Assembly (NCBI GenBank): GCA_032250585.1
Contig: JAVVFH010000007.1
Location: 1 to 33,457, forward strand
DNA from: JAVVFH01 sp032250585
Lineage (GTDB): Bacteria; Pseudomonadota; Gammaproteobacteria; Xanthomonadales; SZUA-36
Direction: 5' to 3'
DNA length: 33,457 nucleotides
The position numbers and the translations under genes were made by a program. Positions 1-7,652 of this stretch are shown piece by piece (position 1 is the stretch's first letter; the number at the start of each line of letters is the position of its first letter). The notes under the pieces were generated by a model. That model did not search any database, was not told the DNA's origin, and saw nothing but the letters and a program-made list of their open reading frames with translations.

Positions 1-273
1 TCAACGCTCGTGGGTTAAGTTGGGGTTGGGTAAAACCCGTTGATTCAACTCAGAGCCACCTTGAGGAGGGCAGGTCAAAACATGATGTCTAGCAGCCTCC
101 TGCACCATCGTAGATTACGATGGCGTGTGGACCAACACACGTAACTGGAGGCTATTATGACACTGTACAGCGGGATTGCGGTTCGAACCACACGTTCTGT
201 ACAGCGAAATCATGGTCACCGCCCACGCCAACCTAACGAAAGAATTCATTGAGATGAAGAGCAGATAAAGCCA
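1..273. other. intergenic, partly decayed sequence before clc
   Basis: No intact gene is visible. The stretch holds the short IS110-like start at 157 and two copies of the palindrome CTGTACAG, and no clear ribosome binding site precedes the channel gene at 274. Several short inverted segments are present, such as the near-palindrome around 180-189, but I could not fold a tRNA or another known RNA from them. Confidence 0.4.
157..252 (+). pseudogene. possible 5' remnant of an IS110-family transposase
   Basis: A GGAGG at 147-151 lies 5 nt before an ATG that opens a 31-codon frame starting MTLYSGI. IS110-family transposases commonly begin with a motif of the type M-T-L-Y-x-G-I-D-L-H-S-N-N. Here the match breaks after GI, where a few bases seem to be lost; the next stretch (about 178-195) still resembles a degraded CAT-TCG-AAC-AAC sequence. 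The frame then stops. CTGTACAG occurs twice here, 34 bp apart (163-170 and 197-204). This is a weak, short match from memory of the family, and it could be coincidence. Confidence 0.3.
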
Positions 274-2073
274 ATGCATCCAACGAGAATCGGTGAGCCA
301 CTCAGTCCCGACCCGAGGCCCGACCCGGAACCCTCCGATGGGATGGGTCCGAACGCGGCGGAGCTTCAGGAGGATCCCGCCCTGGTGGCGCGCCGGCGGC
401 ACAGTCTCAACTATTCCCTGTTGAGCCTGGTCGCACTGGCCATCCCACTGGGCATCCTGGTCGCCTATGGCTCCTATGGCTTTCGCCTCACTTTCGGCCA
501 GTTCAGCTCCTGGGTGCACGGTGTCGGGCGTATCTCGACCGGGCAGAGTCAGCTACTGCTTCTGGCGGGCGGAGGTTTGCTGTTCGGCCTGGTTCTCAAA
601 CTGCTGGGCTGGGAGCGGTTTCACGGGCCTGCCAATGTGATCGTCGCCGTGCATGAACGGGACGGCAAGCTGAACACCCGGGATGGCGTCGTCACTGCAG
701 CCTGCGATGCACTGGCCCTGGGGTTGGGCGCTTCTGTCGGCCGTTACGGCCCGGCGGTTCAGCTCGGCGCGACCGTGGCGTCTTTCCTCGGCCAGTCGAC
801 CGGGCTGTCCCGGTCCGGTTTGCGCGTTTTGCTGGGTTGTGGCGTTGCAGCCGCGATCTCGGCCTCGTTCAGTGCACCCATCGCCGGGGCGATTTTCGCC
901 CACGAAGTGATCATCGGGCACTTTTCCTTGCGCGCTTTCGCCCCGATCGCGATCTGTTCCGTCTTTGCGGTTGGTTTAACCCGTTATCACGGCTTCGAGT
1001 ACGTCGCTTTGAAACTGTCGGAACGGACCGGCCACCTGGTGGTCTGGGAATATCCGGCCTATTTCGTGCTGGGCCTGCTGGCGGCCGGCTTGGCGATCGT
1101 TTATATGGCGGGTGTGCTTCGCTCGGGCGACCTGGCCAATCGGCTGGGCTTGCCGATCTGGGTTCAACCCGCACTGGGCGGCGCGCTGGCGGGCGCCGTC
1201 GGGCTCTGGGTGCCCGAGGTTCTGGGGCTTGGTGACACCACCATGCAGCAGTTGCTAGACCCCAACCAGGCGGCGGCTGTATACGGCATCGGCATGATTT
1301 CGGTGCTGTGCCTGGCCAAGCTGCTGGCGAGCGTTAGCTGCCTGGGGTTGCGCTACCCGGGCGGGGTGTTCAGCCCGGCCATTTTCATGGGCGCCGCCCT
1401 GGGCGGGATGGTGGGCTTCGCGCTGCCGTTTCTGGATTACCAGATTTGTGTACTGGTTGGCATGGGAGCGCTGGTCAGTTGCGTCATCGGTGCGCCCCTG
1501 GCAACCATCCTGATCGTTTTCGAGCTGACTGAAAACTACCAGGCGGCGACTGCGGTCATGATCGGCGTGGTGGCGGCCAATGCGCTTGTGACCCGCTACT
1601 ACGGGCGGTCGATCTTTCATCGGCAGATCCTGCGCTGGGGCATTGACCTTGAACGTCCGCAGGAGCAGCGCCAGATGGCGGTCCGTGAAGTACGCGAAAT
1701 CATGTCGCAGCAGTTCCTCGCGGTACGGCCCGAATGCACGGCCGCCGAGTTGCGGGCATTCATCGACCGCGGACACCTGGGCGATGTCTTCGTGGTTGAA
1801 GAGGAGCGGCTGCTGGGAAAAGTGCCGTTGGCGACCCTGATGCTGGCGGATAGGGATCAGACCGCCAGCGAATTATGCGAACCGGTTACTCTGTTGCTGG
1901 AGGCAAGCGACGACCTGTGGTCCGCCTTCCTGCGCTTTGAGTCGTTCGTCGGTTACGCGGCGCCCGTGGTGGCTGATGCAGCGTCGATGAAACTGGTCGG
2001 GCTCGCCACCGAAAGCGAGTTCATAAGGGCATATCGCCAGGCCATCCGCGAGGCCCGCGAGGAGCAGGAATAA
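274..2073 (+). CDS. ClC-family chloride channel/transporter with C-terminal CBS-like region
   Basis: A 599-aa membrane protein of the ClC family, expected in the inner membrane to move chloride or a related anion. About ten hydrophobic segments span residues 47-440. The second selectivity motif reads GRYGP at 156-160 and the third GGVFSP at 363-368. A cytoplasmic tail (about 465-599) looks like a degenerate CBS pair. Three functional positions are unusual. The gating glutamate of GREGP is Tyr158. The internal proton glutamate of exchangers aligns with Val212 (H-E-V), as in eukaryotic ClC channels. The central pore tyrosine aligns with Phe448. This suggests a passive channel rather than a 2Cl-/H+ exchanger, which is inference. 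The start is uncertain: no good ribosome site precedes 274, and an in-frame ATG at 343 is an alternative. Confidence 0.9.
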   Translation: MHPTRIGEPLSPDPRPDPEPSDGMGPNAAELQEDPALVARRRHSLNYSLLSLVALAIPLGILVAYGSYGFRLTFGQFSSWVHGVGRISTGQSQLLLLAGGGLLFGLVLKLLGWERFHGPANVIVAVHERDGKLNTRDGVVTAACDALALGLGASVGRYGPAVQLGATVASFLGQSTGLSRSGLRVLLGCGVAAAISASFSAPIAGAIFAHEVIIGHFSLRAFAPIAICSVFAVGLTRYHGFEYVALKLSERTGHLVVWEYPAYFVLGLLAAGLAIVYMAGVLRSGDLANRLGLPIWVQPALGGALAGAVGLWVPEVLGLGDTTMQQLLDPNQAAAVYGIGMISVLCLAKLLASVSCLGLRYPGGVFSPAIFMGAALGGMVGFALPFLDYQICVLVGMGALVSCVIGAPLATILIVFELTENYQAATAVMIGVVAANALVTRYYGRSIFHRQILRWGIDLERPQEQRQMAVREVREIMSQQFLAVRPECTAAELRAFIDRGHLGDVFVVEEERLLGKVPLATLMLADRDQTASELCEPVTLLLEASDDLWSAFLRFESFVGYAAPVVADAASMKLVGLATESEFIRAYRQAIREAREEQE

Positions 2074-2307
2074 CGGGTTGATCAAGCGGATGAACCCGAA
2101 TCCGTCGAAGTCCCTGGTGTTGCGGGTCGCCAGCTCGGTTACGCCGTGATGGCGCAGCGTCAGCGCAATCCGGGCGTTGAACAGCGCGCGACGCTCGATG
2201 CCGGGACGGGCGGCAATCTTCCAGACGTCGTCCATGATCGGCGCCGACTCGATTCTCGCCCAGTGCGGATTGTCCAGGTAGCCCCTGCAGACAGATGCCA
2301 CTTCCAC
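2074..2307 (-). pseudogene. C-terminal remnant of a PIN/VapC-like toxin
   Basis: Read on the minus strand, residues beginning YLDNPHW continue through a segment with LFNARIALTLRHHGVTELAT, NTRDFDGFGF and then INPL. This is the typical C-terminal half of a VapC-type PIN ribonuclease, where the aspartates of the D-A-R and N-x-x-D-F motifs belong to the active site. The N-terminal half with the first catalytic Asp is not found upstream. The frame has no stop after NPL and runs on antisense through the 3' end of the ClC gene. No antitoxin gene is visible. I read it as a broken toxin gene truncated at both ends. The assignment rests on recognising the motif, without alignment. Confidence 0.55.
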
Positions 2308-2435
2308 ATGTTCCGGTGAGCCCGGGGCTGCACCAACCGCCTCGAAACCCGCATTAAGAGAACCGCCGCGGCATTCGACGAGCAGACTCCCCGCCAGGCG
2401 TTGCCGGTAACGCCCGGCCCTGTGCGGCCCGCGTT
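2074..2435. other. 362-bp intergenic stretch between clc and litR
   Basis: It holds the PIN-domain remnant on the minus strand (2074-2307). The remaining 128 bp up to the litR stop show no other recognisable gene, although the remnant's frame stays open across them without a standard start codon. I see no clear terminator hairpin with a T-run for either convergent gene. Confidence 0.4.
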
Positions 2436-3350
2436 TCAGCCCAGGATCTCGCGCAGGCGCTTGAGTCCGTGGTCGATGTCCTTGCCGAGGACTTCGGCGC
2501 CCGCGCGGCCGATTTCGTCGCAGCTGTCAACAGAGGACAGGCCGCCGACCAAAACCGGCACGCGCGTTTTTTCCACCAAAGCCGGCAGATCCTGTGTCAA
2601 TGTGGCGCGCGCCGGCTCAATGGCGCCGCAGAGCACGATGGCATCGCAGTCGCTCTTGCGCGCGGCGGACGTCACGGCGTCCAGCGGCATGTTCGCTCCC
2701 AGCGGCAGAATTCGGTAGCCGGAATCGTGCGCCGCCAGGGCGAACAGCAGCAGCCCGATTTCGTGGTATTCCCCCGGCAGGCTCGCGATCAGCAGCAGCG
2801 GCCCGTTATCGGGCCGGCCACGATGGTGAAAGCGTGCACCCAGCTTGTTGCGCAGGTAAAAGGCGAAAAAGTGCTCCTCGGCGACCCCGTCTTTGCCCTG
2901 TTCCCAGCGATCGCCCAGTTCCACCAGCAGCGGCGTGAGCAGCCGGTTGGTCACCAGGCCGATCGGGTAGAGCGACAGTACGCGATGGTAGATTTCTTCC
3001 AGGCGATTTTCGTCGAAAGCGATGATGGCCGCCATCATGCCGCTGCGGTATTCGCGCCACTCGCGGTCGTGTTCTTCGGAACCGTCCGCCGTCTCGTCCC
3101 GGAGCATTTCCGGGTGAATCTGGCTGACCCGCATGCCGGACCCGATCAGCGCGGTGATGCGGTTGATCTGGTCGATGTGCGCGCGCGTGAACAGGCGGTG
3201 CCCGCTTTCCTTGCGGATCGGTTCGACCAGGCCGTAGCGGCGCTCCCAGGCGCGCAGGGTGATCGCGCCGACGCCGGTCAACTTCGAGACGGTGCCGATC
3301 GTGTACAGTTTTTCGTTTGGGTGGTCCGTGTCTCTTGCGTTCGCAGTCAT
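2436..3350 (-). CDS. litR: MerR-family B12-dependent photoreceptor regulator (LitR/CarH type)
   Basis: A cytoplasmic transcription factor. An N-terminal MerR winged helix (YTIGTVSKLTG, then LRAWERRYG) is followed by a helical domain and a cobalamin-binding domain. The residues that hold adenosylcobalamin in CarH are visible: W-x9-EH (W in DRWEQGKDG, then EEH) and ExHxxG (EYHEIG). In this family the B12-bound dark form represses, and light breaks the Co-C bond and releases DNA; that is family knowledge. It is divergent from the lipid-modification operon, with 11-bp-spaced repeats at both promoters, so it likely controls both itself and the operon. An in-frame ATG at 3413 would give 21 more residues but lies inside the TATACA repeats and its own -10 region, so I chose 3350. 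A strong ribosome site is lacking for either start. Confidence 0.88.
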   Translation of the reverse strand: MTANARDTDHPNEKLYTIGTVSKLTGVGAITLRAWERRYGLVEPIRKESGHRLFTRAHIDQINRITALIGSGMRVSQIHPEMLRDETADGSEEHDREWREYRSGMMAAIIAFDENRLEEIYHRVLSLYPIGLVTNRLLTPLLVELGDRWEQGKDGVAEEHFFAFYLRNKLGARFHHRGRPDNGPLLLIASLPGEYHEIGLLLFALAAHDSGYRILPLGANMPLDAVTSAARKSDCDAIVLCGAIEPARATLTQDLPALVEKTRVPVLVGGLSSVDSCDEIGRAGAEVLGKDIDHGLKRLREILG

Positions 3351-3404
3351 GTGTTCTGAAATCCCCGGGGGTTTGCCAGTCGCTACCCCTCTTCCCAAGC
3401 ATGG

Positions 3405-3438
3405 ACTATACATAACATATACAAAAAACGCAATAAAG
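3405..3438 (-). promoter_or_regulatory. litR promoter with 11-bp direct-repeat operator
   Basis: On the minus strand a TTGCGT (-35) lies 17 bp before TATAGT (-10, at 3405-3410). Two TGTATA half-sites (TATACA on the plus strand, 3407-3412 and 3418-3423) are spaced exactly 11 bp apart and cover the spacer and -10. CarH-type regulators bind tandem half-sites with an 11-bp period. Autorepression by LitR is inferred. Confidence 0.55.
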
Positions 3439-3451
3439 CGTTACAGAGTCC

Positions 3452-3480
3452 TTGATCTTCTTGTACAAATATTGTACAGT
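3452..3480 (+). promoter_or_regulatory. promoter/operator of the lipid-modification operon
   Basis: TTGATC (3452-3457), a 17-bp spacer and TACAGT (3475-3480) form a plausible weak promoter. TTGTACA occurs at 3461-3467 and 3472-3478, again 11 bp apart and covering the spacer and -10. A third copy stands alone at 3600-3606 in the leader. The layout mirrors the litR promoter, supporting control of both by one regulator. The leader to the first gene would be about 170 nt, with no riboswitch that I recognise. Confidence 0.55.
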
Positions 3481-3655
3481 TGCTCTGGCTGGTGCGATGT
3501 TCGGGTTAGTGAGCACCGGATGCCTGAACAGCATGCAAACCGGTTAAAAGCCCACGAGCTCGTTCTGCAAAACGTCTGCTCCGGCAAAATCGATAAAAAT
3601 TGTACAAACCACTGCCCTGCGCTTGGCAGGGGAACAGGAGAATCGGAACACGGCA

Positions 3656-4741
3656 ATGAGCGAAGCGATAAACAAATCCTCCGGCACGGTGCTGGCCTGG
3701 TCCGAGCGCGGCCTGGTCCCGGATCCGGTGATCCGTGCCGGTATTCGCCGGCTGCTGCGCCAGCGCCTGAAAGATATCGCCGCGCAGGATCCAGAACGCA
3801 GTGCGGCCAGGCTCGAATCTTTCATCGGGATGATGAACTCGGCGCCGGTCGCGCCGGTCCCGGAGCTGGCCAACGAACAGCATTATGAAGTGCCGCCGGA
3901 ATTTTTCACCGAGGTGCTGGGCGCGCAGGCGAAATACAGCTGCGGCCGCTGGGATGGCACGGTCAATACTCTGCAGGCCGCCGAGGAGCGGGCACTGGAG
4001 CTCAGCTGTGCGCGTGCCGGCCTGCGCGACGGCATGTCGGTGCTGGATCTCGGCTGCGGCTGGGGTTCGCTGAGCCTGTGGATCGCCGCGCGCTACCCCG
4101 CCTGCACAGTGACCGCGGTGTCCAACTCGGCACCGCAGCGGCGGCACATCGAGGAACTGGCAAAGCAGCGTGGGCTCGACAACGTCGAGGTGCGCACGGC
4201 CGACATGAACGACTTCGAGCCTGGCGGGACCTTCGACCGCATCGTGTCGGTGGAAATGTTCGAGCACATGCGCAACTACCGCGAACTGTTCCGGCGGATC
4301 AACGGCTGGCTCAAGCCGGAAGGCCGCTTTTTCATGCACATCTTCTGTCACCGCGACTGCGCCTACGAATTTCGTGACGAGGGTCCCGCCGACTGGATGG
4401 GGCGGCATTTTTTTTCCGGCGGCATCATGCCCTCCGACGACCTGCCCCTGCGCTTTCAGGAGCACCTGAAGCTGGAGCGCCACGATCGCTGGTCGGGACG
4501 CCATTATGAGCGCACGGCGAATGCCTGGCTCGCCAACATGGACGCTCGCCGCGACCGCATCATGCCGATCATGGCGCGGACTTACGGCGTCGCAGAGGCC
4601 GAGCGCTGGTTCCAGCGCTGGCGGATTTTTTTTATGGCCTGCGCGGAACTGTTCGCTTTCGCGGACGGCCGCGAATGGTTTGTCAGTCATTATGTTTTCA
4701 GCCGCGGCCCGGATGCCAGCAGCGCGGAGCGTGGCCGATGA
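3656..4741 (+). CDS. SAM-dependent methyltransferase, cyclopropane-fatty-acid-synthase family (coclaurine-NMT-like branch)
   Basis: A 361-aa cytoplasmic methyltransferase and first gene of the LitR-linked operon. It has HYEVP at 76-80, the SAM motif VLDLGCGWGS at 129-138 and EMFEHMRNY at 200-208, which resembles the branch that includes plant coclaurine N-methyltransferases more than true CFA synthases. The N-terminal lipid-binding domain of classical CFA synthases is absent. Its substrate cannot be read from sequence; position suggests a lipid or lipid-derived acyl chain. I chose ATG 3656; a TTG at 3623 would add 11 residues. An AGGAG at 3636-3640 lies rather far from the ATG. The next gene starts at 4738, overlapping the stop. 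Confidence 0.85.
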   Translation: MSEAINKSSGTVLAWSERGLVPDPVIRAGIRRLLRQRLKDIAAQDPERSAARLESFIGMMNSAPVAPVPELANEQHYEVPPEFFTEVLGAQAKYSCGRWDGTVNTLQAAEERALELSCARAGLRDGMSVLDLGCGWGSLSLWIAARYPACTVTAVSNSAPQRRHIEELAKQRGLDNVEVRTADMNDFEPGGTFDRIVSVEMFEHMRNYRELFRRINGWLKPEGRFFMHIFCHRDCAYEFRDEGPADWMGRHFFSGGIMPSDDLPLRFQEHLKLERHDRWSGRHYERTANAWLANMDARRDRIMPIMARTYGVAEAERWFQRWRIFFMACAELFAFADGREWFVSHYVFSRGPDASSAERGR

Positions 4742-4929
4742 AACTGTTTATCAATTTCGCCGCTTTCCAGCTCGGTTGGTTCTCCTGCGTGCTGGGCGCA
4801 GCCAACGGCGTGGCGTGGATCGGCCCGCCGGTGGTGCTGGGCGTGGTCGTGCTGCACCTGGCGCAGGCCGCGCGCCCGCCCGGCTACAGCAGCGCAAGCG
4901 CAGACTGGCGGGTGACCGAACATGCCTGA
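4738..4929 (+). pseudogene. truncated DUF2878 membrane protein
   Basis: The 63-residue product begins with a segment typical of DUF2878 (NFAAFQLGWFSCVLGAA, then W-I-G-P) and has about two hydrophobic segments. Family members are normally around 160-170 residues with several more membrane spans. Here the family-like part ends near residue 45 and about 18 unrelated polar residues lead to the stop. The ATG overlaps the stop of the methyltransferase gene, and the next gene starts at 4922 inside it, so translational coupling is intact. An internal deletion seems likely. It may be dead or just a coupling relic. The role of DUF2878 is unknown. Confidence 0.6.
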
Positions 4930-5722
4930 TCTGCAGGCCTGGCTCCTTGCGCTCGCGGCCATGCTGGCGGCCGCCGTCGTGACCTGGGTGGTCAGTACTT
5001 TCAAGCGGGACGTGAGCATCGTCGACAGCCTATGGTCGCTGCTGTTCCTGCTGGGATTGATGGTCTACGTGCTCGCTGCCGATATCACTGGACCGCGCAC
5101 GGTGCTGGTCGTGGCGCTGGTCGCGGTCTGGGCCCTGCGCCTTTCGGCGCACATTGCGGTTCGAAGTTTCGGTGAACCAGAGGACCGGCGCTATCAGAAG
5201 ATCCGTGCCAACAACCAACCCTATTTCTGGCTGAAGAGCCTGTACATCGTGTTTGCGCTGCAGGCGCTGCTGGCCTGGATCATCTGCCTGCCGGCGGTCG
5301 CGGCAGTCAGTGCGCAGGCGCCGCTGGGGTTGCTCGACTTCGCCGGCGTGGCGCTGTGGCTGACGGGCATGTTTTTCGAAGCAGTCGGTGACTGGCAGCT
5401 GTATCGCTTCCAGCGCCGGGACAGCGCCGGCGAGGTGCTGGACAGCGGCTTGTGGCGCTACACCCGGCACCCGAATTACTTCGGCGAGGCCACGCTCTGG
5501 TGGGGCATTTATTTGCTGGCGGTGGCGGGCGGCGCCTGGTGGACGGTTTTCGCACCGCTGCTGCTGACTTTTCTGCTGCTGCGCGTGTCCGGCGTGGCCA
5601 TGCTGGAAAAGGGCATTTCCGCGCGCCGGCCGCAGTACCGCGATTACATCCGCCGCACCAGCGCCTTCTTTCCGCGGCTACCGCGCGAACCCGGCAAAGA
5701 CGGGTCACGAGGCGCGTCATGA
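4922..5722 (+). CDS. DUF1295 membrane protein (steroid-reductase/ICMT-like fold)
   Basis: A 266-aa inner-membrane protein with about seven hydrophobic segments. The C-terminal half carries LWRYTRHPNYFGEATLWWG (178-196), the conserved cofactor-binding signature shared by DUF1295, steroid 5-alpha-reductase-like and isoprenylcysteine methyltransferase-like proteins. These act on hydrophobic substrates as NADPH-dependent reductases or SAM methyltransferases; which applies here cannot be decided. It starts inside the truncated DUF2878 frame and its stop overlaps an ATG of the lipocalin frame (ATGA at 5719-5722), so it is firmly in the operon. Reduction or methylation of a membrane lipid is a reasonable guess from context. 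Confidence 0.85.
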   Translation: MPDLQAWLLALAAMLAAAVVTWVVSTFKRDVSIVDSLWSLLFLLGLMVYVLAADITGPRTVLVVALVAVWALRLSAHIAVRSFGEPEDRRYQKIRANNQPYFWLKSLYIVFALQALLAWIICLPAVAAVSAQAPLGLLDFAGVALWLTGMFFEAVGDWQLYRFQRRDSAGEVLDSGLWRYTRHPNYFGEATLWWGIYLLAVAGGAWWTVFAPLLLTFLLLRVSGVAMLEKGISARRPQYRDYIRRTSAFFPRLPREPGKDGSRGAS

Positions 5723-5787
5723 CAGGCCCGATCAACCAAAACGGCCAGCCCCGTTCCGACATCGCCGCGAGGAGGCGACCCTCCCCC

Positions 5788-6315
5788 ATGCCTTCACTGT
5801 CCAAAATTCTGCTGCTGCCGGCCTTGCTGCTGCTGGTGGGCTGCCGGGCCAGCCTGCCGCCGTTGGAGCCGGTCGATTACGTGGACCTGGAACGCTTCAT
5901 GGGCGACTGGTACGTGATCGCGAACATTCCGACCTTCCTGGAGAAAGGCGCCTACAACGCGGTGGAATCGTATCGCCTGGCAGCGGACGGCACCATTCCC
6001 ACGACCTTCACCTTCCGCAAGGGCGGCTTCGACGGCCCGCTGAAGGAATACCACCCGCGGGGCTTCGTGCGCGACACCGAAAGCAACGCGGTCTGGGGCA
6101 TGCAGTTCATCTGGCCGATCAAGGCCGACTACCGCATCATCCACCTGACCGACGATTACTCAATGACCGTGATCGGACACAACCCCCGCAACTACGTCTG
6201 GCTGATGGCGCGCACGCCGACCCTGCCGGAAGAACGCTATCGGCAAGCGTTGCAGGTGATCGCCGAGGCCGGCTACGACCTGTCCGAACTGCGCAAGGTG
6301 CCGCAGCGGTGGTGA
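5788..6315 (+). CDS. blc: Blc-type outer-membrane lipocalin lipoprotein
   Basis: A 175-aa lipoprotein. The N-terminus has a short charged segment, a hydrophobic core and the lipobox LLVGC, so it should be lipidated at Cys19 and anchored in an envelope membrane. The lipocalin hallmark is clear in F-M-G-D-W-Y-V-I-A (residues 34-42), with the later strand motif YVWLMAR near 135. Bacterial Blc proteins bind fatty acids and lysophospholipids, which fits an operon that alters membrane lipids. I chose ATG 5788 because it puts the signal peptide at the N-terminus and has GAGGAGG at about 5768-5774. An ATG at 5719 overlaps the previous stop but would place 23 polar residues before the signal. Confidence 0.88.
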   Translation: MPSLSKILLLPALLLLVGCRASLPPLEPVDYVDLERFMGDWYVIANIPTFLEKGAYNAVESYRLAADGTIPTTFTFRKGGFDGPLKEYHPRGFVRDTESNAVWGMQFIWPIKADYRIIHLTDDYSMTVIGHNPRNYVWLMARTPTLPEERYRQALQVIAEAGYDLSELRKVPQRW

Positions 6316-6332
6316 GCGCAACCGAACCCGCG

Positions 6333-7652
6333 ATGAAGGTCGCCGTGATCGGCAGCGGCATCGCCGGCAATGTGGCGGCCCATCGCCTGGCGCGCGCTCA
6401 CGACATCACGGTCTACGAGGCGGACGGGCGCATCGGCGGACACAGTCACACGGTCGATGTGGTCGCGGCTGGCGACCGCTGGGCGGTCGACACGGGCTTC
6501 ATCGTCTTTAACGACGTGACCTATCCCAATTTCATCGCCCTGCTGGACGAACTGGGCGTGGCCTCGCAGCCAAGCACGATGAGCTTCAGCGTGCGCGACG
6601 AGCGCAACAGCCTGGAATACAACGGCGCCACCCTGAACGCGCTGTTCGCGCAGCGCCGCAACCTGTTGCGGCCCTCCTTCCACCGCATGCTGCTGGACAT
6701 CCTGCGCTTCAACCGCGAGGCGCCGGCCCTGCTGGACGAACCGGAAAACCGTATCACGCTGGGCGATTACCTGGCGCAGAACCGCTACTCCCGTGGTTTT
6801 ATCGAGCACTACATCCTGCCGATGGGCGCGGCCATCTGGTCGGCCAACCCCGGCGGAATGCGTGCCGTTCCGGCGGCGTTTTTCATCCGGTTTTTCGACA
6901 ACCACGGCCTGCTCAGCGTCACGCAGCGCCCGACCTGGCGGGTGATCCGGGGCGGTTCGCGCAACTACGTCGAGCGCCTGGTGGCCGGCCACCGCGACCG
7001 CATCCGCCTGAACACGCCGGTCGAGTGGGTCCGGCGCCACGCCGGTTTCGTCGAGCTCAAGGCCCGCGGCTGTGAAGCCGAGCGCTATGACCAGGTCTTC
7101 ATGGCCTGTCACAGCGATCAGGCACTGGCCCTGCTGGCCGACCCTAGCCCGCAGGAGCGCGCCGTGCTGGGCGCGATCGAATACCAGCGCAACGAAGCGG
7201 TGCTGCACACCGATGGCTCCCTGATGCCTCGCCACCGGCGCGCCTGGGCGGCCTGGAACTACCACATCCCGGCGAGCGGCAACGAGGCCGACGTCAACGA
7301 AGCGCAGGGGCGCGTGCGCCTGACCTACAACATGAACATCCTGCAAAGCCTGGCCGCGCCGCTGCCGTTTTGCGTGACCCTGAATCACACGCAGGCCATC
7401 GACCCGGTCAAAATCATTCAGGTGATCGACTACGAGCACCCGGTCTTCACCGAGCGGGCGGTGGCTGCTCAGCAGCAGCAGCGCGTGATCAACGGCGCTC
7501 GGGGCACCTATTTCTGCGGCGCATACTGGCGCTACGGTTTCCACGAGGACGGCGTGGTCAGTGCGCTGTCGGCGCTGGAACACTTCAACGAGGATTTGCC
7601 GGGGCGGATCCCGGCCTGCCATGAACAGCGGCATTTATCTCGGACGGGTTAG
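6333..7652 (+). CDS. FAD-dependent amine-oxidase-like protein of the CFA/DUF1365 cluster
   Basis: A 439-aa oxidoreductase with an N-terminal FAD-binding Rossmann motif (VIGSGIAG, 5-12), an acidic residue ending the second strand (YEAD) and GGHSHTVDV. It belongs to the NAD(P)/FAD-binding group nearly always found beside DUF1365 and CFA synthase genes. In Rhodobacter sphaeroides such genes are part of the singlet-oxygen response and have been linked to furan fatty-acid chemistry; that is recollection, and transfer of function here is inference. It likely oxidises or desaturates an acyl chain. ATG 6333 gives the usual family N-terminus. GTG codons at 6309 and 6312 overlap the lipocalin stop and are credible alternatives. 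Its end overlaps the next gene by 32 bp. Confidence 0.88.
   Translation: MKVAVIGSGIAGNVAAHRLARAHDITVYEADGRIGGHSHTVDVVAAGDRWAVDTGFIVFNDVTYPNFIALLDELGVASQPSTMSFSVRDERNSLEYNGATLNALFAQRRNLLRPSFHRMLLDILRFNREAPALLDEPENRITLGDYLAQNRYSRGFIEHYILPMGAAIWSANPGGMRAVPAAFFIRFFDNHGLLSVTQRPTWRVIRGGSRNYVERLVAGHRDRIRLNTPVEWVRRHAGFVELKARGCEAERYDQVFMACHSDQALALLADPSPQERAVLGAIEYQRNEAVLHTDGSLMPRHRRAWAAWNYHIPASGNEADVNEAQGRVRLTYNMNILQSLAAPLPFCVTLNHTQAIDPVKIIQVIDYEHPVFTERAVAAQQQQRVINGARGTYFCGAYWRYGFHEDGVVSALSALEHFNEDLPGRIPACHEQRHLSRTG

Noticed and set aside
180..189. GGTTCGAACC resembling a tRNA T-loop
   Set aside because: Neither strand gives a seven-base loop with a 5-bp T stem and an acceptor stem; it is more likely a palindrome in a decayed region.
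3481..3655. Cobalamin riboswitch in the operon leader
   Set aside because: A B12 link was tempting because of LitR, but no B12-box-like core is visible in the leader.
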